Origin: Chaetorhynchus papuensis
Taxonomy: Eukaryota; Chordata; Aves; Passeriformes; Rhipiduridae
Length of the DNA stretch: 64,000 bases
Direction: 5' to 3'
NCBI GenBank assembly: GCA_013396525.1
Contig: VWYX01000214.1
Location: 1-64,000, forward strand
The notes beneath the pieces were generated by a model. It had not been told where the DNA came from. It did no database searches and worked only from the letters and a program-made list of their open reading frames with translations. Numbering within the stretch: position 1 is the first letter of the stretch; every line of letters begins with the position of its first letter. Shown here one piece after another: positions 50,478-60,529 of the stretch. The position numbers and the translations under genes are program-made.

Positions 50478-53389
50478 CACGCGGCAGTGAGGGAATAGAC
50501 GCCTCTGTCTCAGGCTTAGATCTCTCAGACAGAGCTTCTCAAGGGCTTTAACTGTACTTTCAAAAGAGCAAAATGTGTCCGTTCCTGTTTGTTTCTCCGG
50601 GAATAATTATGGTGCTCTGTGGCGTGGCACTCGCAGAGTTATTAGGCATGTTTGGACAGAGGGCTGTCTTATCTAAATTGGATTGGAAATAGATTTATAG
50701 CACGGCAACGTCCCATTTGAACCGCAAATTGCAACAAAGTCACTTCACCTGCGCTCCTGCATCGCCCCAGTGACAGCAGCCCCCCTTCAGCATGAATTAA
50801 TGCCGGGCGATTTCCACAGGGCTGCAGCCTAGCCGAGACAGGAGCTAACACGGAGTTTAACAAATGGTTGAACAGCCAGGAAAAAAGCAACACACCTGAG
50901 CTTGTGCTTTTGCATCTCGGGCAACAGAGAGGGGTCTGCAAGCCCCGGCTCTCCACAGCAGCCCTGTCCCAGAACTTGTACGTGAGCCCTTGGGAGCATC
51001 CCCACACTTGCCTGCGCCTGCATCTCCCCTACCTTTCCCCGGGAAGAAAATCCCTTCCTGCCTGCTCAGTGCTGCAGTGAAAGGGCTCGTCTGAGTCGAT
51101 GCTATTTGGTTGTTGATGCAGACATCTGCAGGGGGTGAGCACGGAGCCGGCTGGCCGAGCCAGCCCCGCCAAGCTGCGCACGGAGGTGGTGACTCAAATG
51201 TGCCGCTGCCCTGCAGGGTTCCTATCGCAGCGTAAAGGAGAGCGATCAGTATGCGAGCTAAAGCTGCCTGAGACGGGGACCGTCGCTGAGCATCTCTTGC
51301 GTGCTCAAATACAAAACCTGAGGCTTCTGAGCACACGGAAACTGGCCTTTATTATCAGCGGGAGACGTGGTTCTGGCGTGGCAGGACGTGTCATCGTGTC
51401 CTTGCGACTGCTGTCAAACTGTGGTGATAAACTCCCCCGTCTCTAACCTTCAGAGCCCTCGCAATTAGGGGGTGCTCAGCTGAAACCTGCCCCTGGTTTC
51501 ACATGCTCTGCTGCTGCTCTCCTCCTCTCCTAGGGCAGCATAAGCATCTGGTCCCACTGTGGGATTCCCAGCTGGTAACGCAAAGCTACCACACCACAGG
51601 CAGATGAACATGTGGACTGAAAACACATGCCAGCCCCAGGATTTCACACGGCTGCCAATCGATTGTAGCCCTTCCAGCGTATCGAGCCTTATCAGCCAGA
51701 GCAAGCCCCCTTTTATTGACTTACGGGAAGGTGGGGACCCCCAGCCGTACTCTGCTCTGCCGGCTTTGCACTTTAAAACTGCCTTTCAGTTTGCTGATTG
51801 CTCTGCAGATCTCCCTAATTGCCGATTCTCCCTGGGCACACATGTGTACAAGGCACAAGCATCTGAAGAGCTCTCGTGAGGGCATGAAGGCATGAGACTT
51901 AATGGCTGAGTGACTATTCCTGTCTCTCCCCTTATAGTTCCTCTGCTTTCATCAACAGAATAAAACAATAATTCCAGATTCGCCCCCTTCCAACATTAAC
52001 CCCAGTAATTTCCCCTCACTCAGCCCAACCAGCTGAAGTTTGCAAACTTGTTAGTTACCTGAGGATGCGGAGTCAGTCTGCCAAGGGTCTTTCTGGGATA
52101 ATCTCAGCAGTTCTGGTAAGATTTCCCCCTCTCACGGGCTCAGCGAGCATTTCTGGCAGCACGGCACTGCTGAACGGTCACCTGCCGTGGTGGATCAAGG
52201 AGAAACACACATGGCTCAGGTGGCAAAATCAGGACAAACACGGCGAGCAGCTGGACCACAAGAGGAGAAAGTGCTATTTCAGCATCCCCACAGGGCTTAG
52301 TAACAGGGATAAATAAGTGTTCTGATGTTACACTCAATTCTCTAACTTTGACCTTGCTTCCTGGAATCCCTTTCACACATCAGGAAAGTAGATAAAACAT
52401 TAAGAAAAAAGCATTTCAGTCTCTCAGTGGTGTAGCTATAATCCTCTCAGAGCAAATGCTGCAAAAATACAGCTTGCTCCTCTAAATATCCGGACGTTCC
52501 TGGAGCTAGAACATTAATTCTGTCCCAACCACCTCTTAAAATGGCACATTATTTTCTCCATTAATTCTTGTCAACCTCCGAGGAAAGCTAAAGGGCTACT
52601 ATTAAAACCATGCCATTATTTTGAGTAGCAGCATTAATTTTCTTTCATACACACTCACACTGCCTGCAGAGCAGTACAGGTCTGGGGAAAGTCAGGTTCC
52701 CATTTCTCTTTAACAGGGTGCACATTTCAGAGTTTGCCTGACATACAGTACAGTTTCCAGGCTGATGTCTTGCCTTCTGGGTGAAGTATTTGGCATGCTG
52801 TAGTAAGAATATCTCCCACTCTCGGGGGAAAAACTATCACAAATATATGTGTATACCTAAACTCTGCACTTTTACATGTGTGTGCCAGAGACACTCACAC
52901 TTTTTGAGTACATGAACGAAATTAGGCATGTCTAAATCCTGCAAGGGAGAAAGGAAAGGAGAGCTTGTACGGGTGCGTACCCGTGCCTCGCAGCTATAAG
53001 ACAACTATATTTAGACAGTTGTGTCATCCCAGAGGATGACAGCATTAACAGGCGATGGAAAGAGAAGCTATGGTGACTTTTCAGAGTTCAGCTCTGACCG
53101 TGAAAAGAGGACTCTGATGGAAATGACCTTTGGTAGAGTCCGGCAGACCAGCGGCACCTCTGCCCGTGGCACTGCGGGACGCGCGGAGCCTCCCTCTCAG
53201 CTCTTCCCTCTCCCACACTGCAGCAAAGCCAAGAGAGCTCCCAAACAAACACAAAACTTACTCCACGCCGACAGCCACCTGCTAAACCCTTTGGAGCGGA
53301 TCCCACCAGCACAGCCCCACACCACCTCGCTGCCTCGGGCAACCCCACAGCTCGCTGTCCCCGGCCACCTCCGGCTCAGTGGCACTCAC

Positions 53390-53532
53390 CCAGCGAGCCC
53401 CGGCTCCAGAGGGAGGGCTGCTCCGTCCTTCCCTCGCTGCTCCTGGAGGAGGTGGTGGCGGTGCTGCTGTTGGTGGTGGTGGCGGCGGTGGTGGCAGCTC
53501 CTGCGGGTCCCTGCAGCCACTGAGGAGCGCAT
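53390..53532 (-). CDS. candidate exon 1 of the SERTAD4-like gene (coding part)
   Basis: An open frame lies in the CpG island on the minus strand and ends at a good donor, CTGG followed by GTGAGT (intron starts 53389). The nearest ATG is at 53532 with G at -3, giving 47 codons plus two bases. Further in-frame ATGs lie upstream (53667 and beyond), but the first of these would place the X-box array inside the coding region. The peptide has a His/Gln/Arg low-complexity run from a CCACCG-type trinucleotide repeat and ends LPLEPGLAG. Human SERTAD4, as I recall, has PPLAG just before the RGISNP segment, so this ending fits the family. The phase (2) would join in frame to exon 2 only if exon 2 carried one TGATC rather than two. 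There is no similarity to the remembered SERTAD4 N-terminus (MTLVLSMNRF), so the start and the coding status are inference. Confidence 0.38.
53447..53496. repeat. GGT/GGC trinucleotide run
   Basis: An imperfect GGT/GGC/GCT trinucleotide repeat inside the CpG island. On the minus strand it lies in the candidate exon 1, where one frame gives a His/Gln/Arg-rich run. Such repeats vary in length and are often misassembled. Confidence 0.7.
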
Positions 53533-53613
53533 CACCTCCCGGCCGCAGCCCGCGGAGGTGGGTGCCCAGATGTTCCCCGCGCGGATTGGTCCAGCGGGAG
53601 CAGATGTTGCCCG

Positions 53614-53649
53614 GTTGCTAGGAGGGTTGCTAGGAGCGCTGCTAGGAGA
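53614..53649. promoter_or_regulatory. tandem RFX X-box half-sites, 12-bp unit x3
   Basis: Three head-to-tail units: GTTGCTAGGAGG, GTTGCTAGGAGC and GCTGCTAGGAGA. Each contains the X-box half-site GTTGCTAGG (CCTAGCAAC on the minus strand), the word bound by RFX factors in ciliary and MHC class II promoters. A further GTTGCC lies just upstream at 53606. The inverted CCAAT box 25 bp away fits RFX/NF-Y pairing. The exact 12-bp period puts successive half-sites just over one helical turn apart. Confidence 0.55.
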
Positions 53650-53689
53650 CGGTGACGCTCTCTCCATCACTGGCGCGACTCGAGGCCGA

Positions 53690-53760
53690 GGGGAGGGAGG
53701 GAGGGAAGGAGAGAGAGAGGGAAGGAGGAGGAAGAGGGGAGGAGGGAGGAGCAGGTCCCG
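53690..53760 (+). repeat. polypurine tract with G-quadruplex motif
   Basis: About 70 bases of almost pure G and A. The segment 53690-53705 reads ggggagggagggaggg, four G-runs with one-base loops, which meets the standard intramolecular quadruplex pattern. It sits about 40 bp beyond the X-box array, on the far side from the candidate exon 1. Confidence 0.75.
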
Positions 53761-55011
53761 CCACCGGGATGCTCCGCGCCGGGCCGCGCCGTGCCGGGCT
53801 GCGGAGTGAGCCGGAGGATGGAGCAGGTGCCGCGGCTCAGAGCTGGACAGGCGGTGAGGAGCTGCCTGGGGCTCGCGGCAGAGGATGGGGATGTGAAATG
53901 CCAGAACCGGGCAGGGGGAGCAGCCCGAGGAGGGGGCGGGCAAGGGGGACCGTAAAACCTCCCGTCAGGGCGGGCTGAAGGATGCGCGGAGCGGGCCGGC
54001 AGCCGCGGAGGTGCCGAGTGCTCGTTGCGGCACTGAGAGAGGACGAGAGCTCTGCTCGCTTCGGGGCAGGATTGAGAGAAACACAACCCAGTGCCTGGAA
54101 GGGCTGGAGGGAGAGGAGTCCAATTCCGTCCTGCTGGCAGAGAGCCGAGCTCTTCTGCTCTCTCGCTGGGTCGTGTTCCTCTTCCCTCCCTATTTATGGT
54201 TCTCCCTTTTACTTCCATGCCCACCATCAAATCCTGGCCCACTTTTTCCCCGGAGCTTTTGGGATGTTCCACCACGGTGCCCTGGGTCCCACCCTGGCAC
54301 TTACACCCATGATCCCATGGGCAGAAATTGGATTGCTCTAGGAAAAAAACTGCACAGCAAAACAACCCAGACCTCCTCCCAAATAAAAAGCAGGTCACTG
54401 TGGGGTGGGACAACTCCTGCATCTCAGCCAGACAGTGGGATTTTACTGCTGAGCACCCTCCTTAGGGCAATAGGTGGGATACCAGGTTCAGCGTACCCTC
54501 ATAGCTGAGGGTCCAGACAGAAAGGCCCAGAAAAAGTTTAAAAGGAGCCAATAAAATCTTACCTGTATAATACAGTGTGTAAAAAGAGGGGAAATCCCTT
54601 TCCCTGGAAGCCTAACTCTGTATGTAAATACTGACAGATAAAAAGGTAAAAAAAAATGTATTTTTTAAAAAACCATGCCAGCTATGTGTAAGGACCTTCC
54701 CTGTAAGAAGGGGGTCACTCACAGAGTGAAAAGGAGTTGTACAAGATGAGCTTTTCTGGACAGCCAGATTGGTGCCAAAGGCTGCACTGGAGTTACTGGT
54801 ACAACACTGGCTTAGATCAGCCCCAGCACGAAGCCTGGGCTTTGATCAGGACTTTTCTCCGAGAAGAAACATCTCTAGACAATAAATATTCTTTTGCACC
54901 TGCCAGCTGTGTCCATTTCCTCACAATTACCATGGGATGACACCGCTGCTCCTGACAGACTCACGTTCGTGCCACAGCCTCCCCATCCAAGCAGTCCCTC
55001 AGTCCAGCCCT

Positions 55012-55195
55012 TGGAGTATCAGAATGGTTTGGGTTGTAAGGCACATAAAGATCATCTTGTTCCAACCCCCTGCCACGGGCAGGGACAATTCCCACTACAC
55101 CATGGTGCTCAAAGCCCCATCCAGCCTGACCTTGAACACTTCCAAAACAACTTCTCTGGGCACCCTCTGCCATCTGCCATCCTGCTACTAAAGGT
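55012..55195 (-). mobile_element. CR1 LINE 3'-tail fragment, antisense
   Basis: CAGAATGGTTTGGGTTGTAAGG, AAAGATCATCTTGTTCCAACCCCCTGCCACGGGCAGGG, AGCCCCATCCAGCCTGACCTTGAACACTTCCA and CTTCTCTGGGCACCCTCTGCC give the usual antisense order. Confidence 0.9.
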
Positions 55196-57454
55196 GACTC
55201 AAAGGCCTGGACAGTGCCAAAAACAAGGCCCGGTGCTATGGGAACATATTCATTTGGACAGCATTTGAAGCTCCTGGGCAATTCCCTGCTCCCCTGTGAT
55301 CCATAAGATGTCCAATGCATATTCTACCTGGTGGTGTCACTGCTGGAAGGACACAGGGAGGGAGGGAGCTCCCCTCCCTCTGGTTGCTCCCTGAAGGTCC
55401 TGCAGAGGATTTTGCACCAGGCTTTGTCCTCCACCCTCTTAGACAGTGGGAATGGAGGCACACTGCATTTGGGACTCACCTGGATCAACATCTCACCCAA
55501 ATCTTAACAAAATGGGTCTTGGCAAGCCTGAGACCCAGCTAGCATATGCCAATGCAGCAGCCTCAGACCAGTTACTGCCTTGACCTGGAGCACCTGGCTG
55601 CCTTTGGAACTCAGTGTGCCCACACATACACAACACACAGCTCCCCTGGTCTTTGCAGCTTGAGGAAAGATCACTCATGGCCACATATTTACTTCCAATT
55701 ATCTCTGAAGCTCTGCCTCTTTTATTGAGAAGTCAAATGAAACTCCAACTAATTTCAAATTTGAATTTGCCAGGACAATAGGAAGGCCCTGGAATTTAAT
55801 TGATTTTGATTACCTGCCTTATTATTATGCTGCCAGTAGCAGTAGTTCAGGTTGGTGTAATTTTAAATTTACTGTGAGATGAATCTGACATTTCTCTACT
55901 GCTGAATCGAGGACTTGAGCGATTCTTCAGCTCTTCACAAAGACATGGTAATTAATTCAGTAATATCAGTTCTGTAAGCAGAGATAGAAAAGGAAGACAC
56001 AGAAGCACCTACTCCGTGCCTAAGAGCTGAATGAAAGACAGCATCACTTAGTCCAATCTTTGTGAAATTTACTGTATTTTTTTTTAACATTCAACACAAT
56101 TTCTACTGCAAAGACACATCTTACCCTCTCCTGTCAGCACACAGGCAGGACTTATTAGCAGGCAATAATTTGCAGCCAAAAGGTCAGCTGTGTTTCCTCA
56201 GCTGGATCCAAGAAGCATTTCTATCCCCTGATCAGCCCTGAGGAAATTCTTCCACAATCCAAGTGTAGCTGCTTTTCCTTGCCCACTTTCCAAGGGGGCA
56301 GAGAGTGCAGGGAAGCAGATCCCCTGCCAGTGTAAACCAGCACAGGTCTGCTGGCTGAAAGGGACCTCCACCAGGAAGAACAGAAGATGCTCCATCTCAC
56401 CCCATACCATCCCCTTCCCCCTGCCATGGAAGCACGAGAAATCACCTCCCCTCCTCGTCTGAAGAGGAGATTTCCCCTCTGCCAGGGATGCCTGGCCAGG
56501 AGTCAGTTCCCAGCTGACTCGCACAGTGTTTTAATGCAGCGGAAATTAAACAGGCCCATGAACTGGGACCAAAGTCTCTGCTGACCGGGATATTATTTGA
56601 GAAGATAAGATTTTAAATGTGTGCTGCACAAGAAAAAACCTGGACAGGCAGACAATAGAAGAGCAGCTTTTTTCTTTTATTTTAGTCTTTCGAAAGCAGG
56701 ATTGCCTGACATATTCAGTGCTATAACAAATACATGTTTTTAAACGGTTCAGAGCAATTGGGAACATAAAGCCCCAGAACATTAGCATTTACTTTAACTG
56801 TCTCACAGAATTAGAAAACAAAAAATCAGTTCCTTCATTTCAAAGCAGTTACATCTCCTCAAGTCAAGTGTTAAAGAAAAATGAATTAAATTTATGTGCC
56901 CTTTTGAATTCAAGCACCAAACATTCAAAGGATGTGTGATTAAAAGCACCAGCCCTCCCAGGCAGTATATACCTACACAGGTGCTGCATTTCTAAACACA
57001 GCATGCAGAAGGGATTTTCAAAAGGTAAAATGTACCCAAAATGTTCAGCATTTGTACCTGAGAAATTTCAGATGTGAGGAGCTGCATCCTGGGCCAGGTT
57101 TTATCCTTGGCCTGGCCCACTCAGCTGCCTTCAACAGACACAGACCCTGAAAAGCTTTCCCAGCCATTGGCTTGTCACAGCAAATGAAGATGAGTAGCTC
57201 CAGCTTCTGGACCCTGTTCATGCCTCCCAATGGTTGGCCAGCCTCAGAGGAACCAGATGCCTTTGGAGGCTAATCCTGCCTCCATCTGAAATGCAGTTTT
57301 TGCTTTTCATTTTAAAAGACCAGCTCGTTCTCTTTCTGCTCTTTCTGTACTAGAATGCTACTTTTCTCTTCTCTCTTCCAATTCATTGTACAAGAAAATC
57401 TGTTGTTATTTTAAATTTTTTTTTTAATTTTTTCTTTCACCTTTTTACATTTGA

Positions 57455-57486
57455 AAAAAACTTTAAAAAAAACTTTAAAAAAACCT
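57455..57486 (+). repeat. A-rich tandem repeat
   Basis: Repeats of AAAAAAACTTT with a period of about 12 bases, next to T-rich low-complexity DNA (57405-57440). No other structure is evident. Confidence 0.7.
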
Positions 57487-58668
57487 TCTGAAACAAGCTG
57501 GGGAAGAGCAGAAGAAATGAAGCTCATTTTCCTACATATTTGTGCTCTTTACCCCCTACCCCTTTACCCTCCCCACCACCATGTCCCCTTAGACACCCCC
57601 AGCTCAGCCAGAGGCAGCAGATGCTGGAGCTGTCATGATGGAACAGCTCACTGACCCCAGGCCATCAAACCCACTTCTTTCTTCTTCTCTGGAAATGATC
57701 CTCTGCCAGCTGACAAAATTTGTAGAAGCGTAACTTTCTTTGAGACAGTTACCCTGCTCTCAAATGTGATTGAAATTGGCCAACCTGTTAAAAAGTGATG
57801 GTGGTGGAAGAGAGACTGGCGAGGAGACAGATGGCAGACAGCTCAGCTTTAGCCTCCACTGAGCTGATTGAGAAGTGGGAATGCTTTCACCCTCTCGTGA
57901 AAAATGATATCACTCTTTCGCTGAAATTCAAAACTTAGTTTCCTGACATTAAAAATGTGACTTTTCCAAGTGGTCAAATTTAGGATGGGAAAAAAAAAAG
58001 GATGTCTTGACAAAACAGCACTTGGTGCTTTGCCAGGGGATGAAGTCATTCTAAAGAATTAAAATGCAGCTGGAGGAAGGACAGGATAATCAGAGCAATA
58101 AAACATAACACAGCCAGGAGCCCAGCAGGGCCCACACGTGCTCGTGCTGAGCAGTGGGGTCCCAGCAGGAGCAGCAAGTGGAGTGCTAAGCCCTTGCACT
58201 TGCAGGGTGGTGTTTTACACCAAGCACACAGAAAACCCGAGTTTTTACTATCGGATTTACGGGCAACCTCATTTAGGCCAAGCTGACCGAGTGCTGGCAC
58301 CAAGACTCATGGCCCAGTCTCCTCTCCCTGAGCTCAGCGCCAGCAGCTTTACCGTGGTGTGTGCTGAGCTCGCCCAGGGACACAGGCAAGGCTGCCTGCA
58401 GGAATACAACCAGCCCTGTGCTGGTTAGCCCTGGGAATCAGCCTGGGAAAACCCACCTGAGGCTGAGGACTCTCCCAACAAGGACAGGGTGAGGCTGCAG
58501 GAACAGCAACACAACCACGGTGTCCCCAGCAGTGCCCAGGTCCTCCAGAGCCACCCCCAGCACCCCTCAGCACTGAGATTACTTGGGAGGAGTAGGACGA
58601 GCTGGTGGGAGAATTGAGGCTGGGTTGATTGGGCAGGGAGAATTTTAAGTGGCTTTCAGAAAATACAC

Positions 58669-59093
58669 NNNNNNNNNNNNNNNNNNNNNNNNNNNNNNNN
58701 NNNNNNNNNNNNNNNNNNNNNNNNNNNNNNNNNNNNNNNNNNNNNNNNNNNNNNNNNNNNNNNNNNNNNNNNNNNNNNNNNNNNNNNNNNNNNNNNNNNN
58801 NNNNNNNNNNNNNNNNNNNNNNNNNNNNNNNNNNNNNNNNNNNNNNNNNNNNNNNNNNNNNNNNNNNNNNNNNNNNNNNNNNNNNNNNNNNNNNNNNNNN
58901 NNNNNNNNNNNNNNNNNNNNNNNNNNNNNNNNNNNNNNNNNNNNNNNNNNNNNNNNNNNNNNNNNNNNNNNNNNNNNNNNNNNNNNNNNNNNNNNNNNNN
59001 NNNNNNNNNNNNNNNNNNNNNNNNNNNNNNNNNNNNNNNNNNNNNNNNNNNNNNNNNNNNNNNNNNNNNNNNNNNNNNNNNNNNNNNNNNNNN
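58669..59093. other. assembly gap (425 N)
   Basis: A run of N. Translated frames that cross it have no meaning. Flanking sequence is GC-rich, which suggests a sequencing dropout. Confidence 1.
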
Positions 59094-60529
59094 CCCACCT
59101 TTATTCCCTTTACTCCTGTCTGGTCTCTGTTTCTAGGAGGCCTCTTAAGGCATCAAAGGCAGGAAAGCACTGTCCTGGTACCAGCTCACACCGTACCACC
59201 ACCCTGGCAGCAGTGCCCACCTGAGCTCCCAAACCCCTGAGCAGCTTGCAGACAGTGCCTGGCTCTGTAGATCCCCCTCCGTGCCTGGAGGAGCTGCTGG
59301 GGGACTGCTGCAACCCAGACCAAACCCCAGCCCACGCTGCAGCCCCTGCCAGCCCTCTCAGCTGGGCCTGGGCACCCACAAACATCAGTCCTTAGCAAAA
59401 CACCTATTTCACCCCTAGTTTGCACCAAGGAGGGTGAGTTTTTCCAAACTCCCTAGTTTCTCTCCAAGCCTCCCAGCATATCGCATTTCTCTGCTGTCTA
59501 AAGACGAAGGGCTGGGTTTTCTGTGTCTTCAGACATGTCTTATATCAGCTGCCTTTGCTGAGGTTTCCAGGCACTGAAGCTACCAACTACTGCCAGAAAA
59601 AGAAACTCTATTTCAGGGCTGGTCCTGGAAAGCCAACCCTGTGGGTGCCAGCAGGGCTGCAGAAATCGTGGTTTCTCATGTCTCCCTCAAATATGGCACT
59701 GCTATTCTGAGAAGAACAAACTAACCCCAGTTCAAAGCCACCAATCTGGGAATTTTTTTTAGCTTCTATCTTTCTCCATCTTAATGTGGGCAGGGATTAC
59801 AACTGCAACCTGCCAGAAGTAAACCACTCACAAATACATCATGACCAAAGGTAGGTGCAAACAAAAGCAGCCACCAGATACAGACATAACCCTTGTTGGC
59901 CCAATTTCACCTCTCCAGCTCATCATTTGAGCTCTTTCCTTTGTTTCCACCATGTGGCCACCCCAGCTTCTCTGGGGGCATCCCTCTGTGTCCCACACAT
60001 ATGGCCAGGATGTCATTAAGGCTGGTATTGCACACAGCAGGGACACTGGTGACACTGACTCCATGTGCCCTGGTGCAGGTGCCAACACATCACTGGTGTG
60101 CAGGAGAAATGCTGAGGGCAGAGTATCCCCACAGAGCGGGCTGGAGGGGCTTCTCCCCCAAATCCTGCCAGGGCTGGATGAGACAGTGGGGAAGAGCAGA
60201 TGTCAAAGGCACAGCCAGCACTCTTCCTTCCCCACACAGAGTTGGCTGAAAGGCTGGATGCAGGGGGAAGCAGAGACATGGTGGGACATGGGAATCTCTT
60301 CAGCCCCCTGAAACCCCCCAGGCTGCTACCACAGGGCCCCTGGGTCAGTGTGGATGGAGAGGGGCACCCAGTGCAGGGCAGATATTTGCCATTCCTCCCA
60401 GTCCTGCATTATGCACCAGGCTCCTGCATCCCTGCTCTGAACAAAACACGTCCCCCTCTCCGAGATGCATATTCACTCCGTTCTGCCACAGCCAGAACAA
60501 AAAGGAAGATACGTTGGGTTTGCATGTCT
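59094..60529. other. GC-rich intergenic sequence after the N gap
   Basis: Unique sequence with several open frames below 120 codons and no recognisable domain. Confidence 0.5.

Larger units (their letters stand above)
46510..53389 (-). other. putative intron 1 of the SERTAD4-like gene
   Basis: About 6.9 kb between the candidate exon 1 donor and the exon 2 acceptor. 46.5-49.9 kb is ordinary unique sequence in which I see no exon. 49.9-51.9 kb is richer in CpG and in homeodomain (TAAT/ATTA) and GATA-like words, and includes the palindromes listed separately. 51.9-53.1 kb is AT-richer with nothing recognisable. I saw no CR1 copy inside it, while the flanks on both sides carry several. Confidence 0.4.
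53130..54080. promoter_or_regulatory. CpG-island promoter of the SERTAD4-like gene (possibly bidirectional)
   Basis: The window's main CpG-rich block. It holds an inverted CCAAT box (ATTGG on the plus strand at 53585-53589), a three-unit array of X-box half-sites (53614-53649), a TGACG CRE-like core (53654-53658), a purine tract with G-quadruplex potential, and the candidate exon 1 donor on the minus strand. Read on the minus strand the order is CRE-like, X-box array, CCAAT, donor, which suits minus-strand initiation below about 53580. A plus-strand GTGAGG donor-like site at 53854 would allow a divergent transcript, as SERTAD4 and its antisense RNA are arranged in human, but this is weak. Confidence 0.55.
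54081..58668. other. flank of the CpG island; one CR1 fragment
   Basis: Unique sequence beyond the CpG island, holding the CR1 fragment at 55.0-55.2 kb and the A-rich repeat at 57.46 kb. No exon recognised. If a divergent plus-strand RNA starts at the island, its later exons would lie here, but I cannot identify any. Confidence 0.5.

Noticed and set aside
53021..53809. 262-codon plus-strand frame over the CpG island
   Set aside because: GC-rich DNA is poor in stops. The peptide is Arg/Gly/Trp-rich low complexity and reads through the promoter array and trinucleotide run.
53667..54422. 251-codon minus-strand frame beyond the X-box array
   Set aside because: It lies upstream of the likely promoter, is composed of Pro/Ser/Leu low-complexity sequence and has no recognisable domain.
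58349..59240. Long frames of 190-250 codons on both strands
   Set aside because: They exist only because the 425-N gap is read as open.
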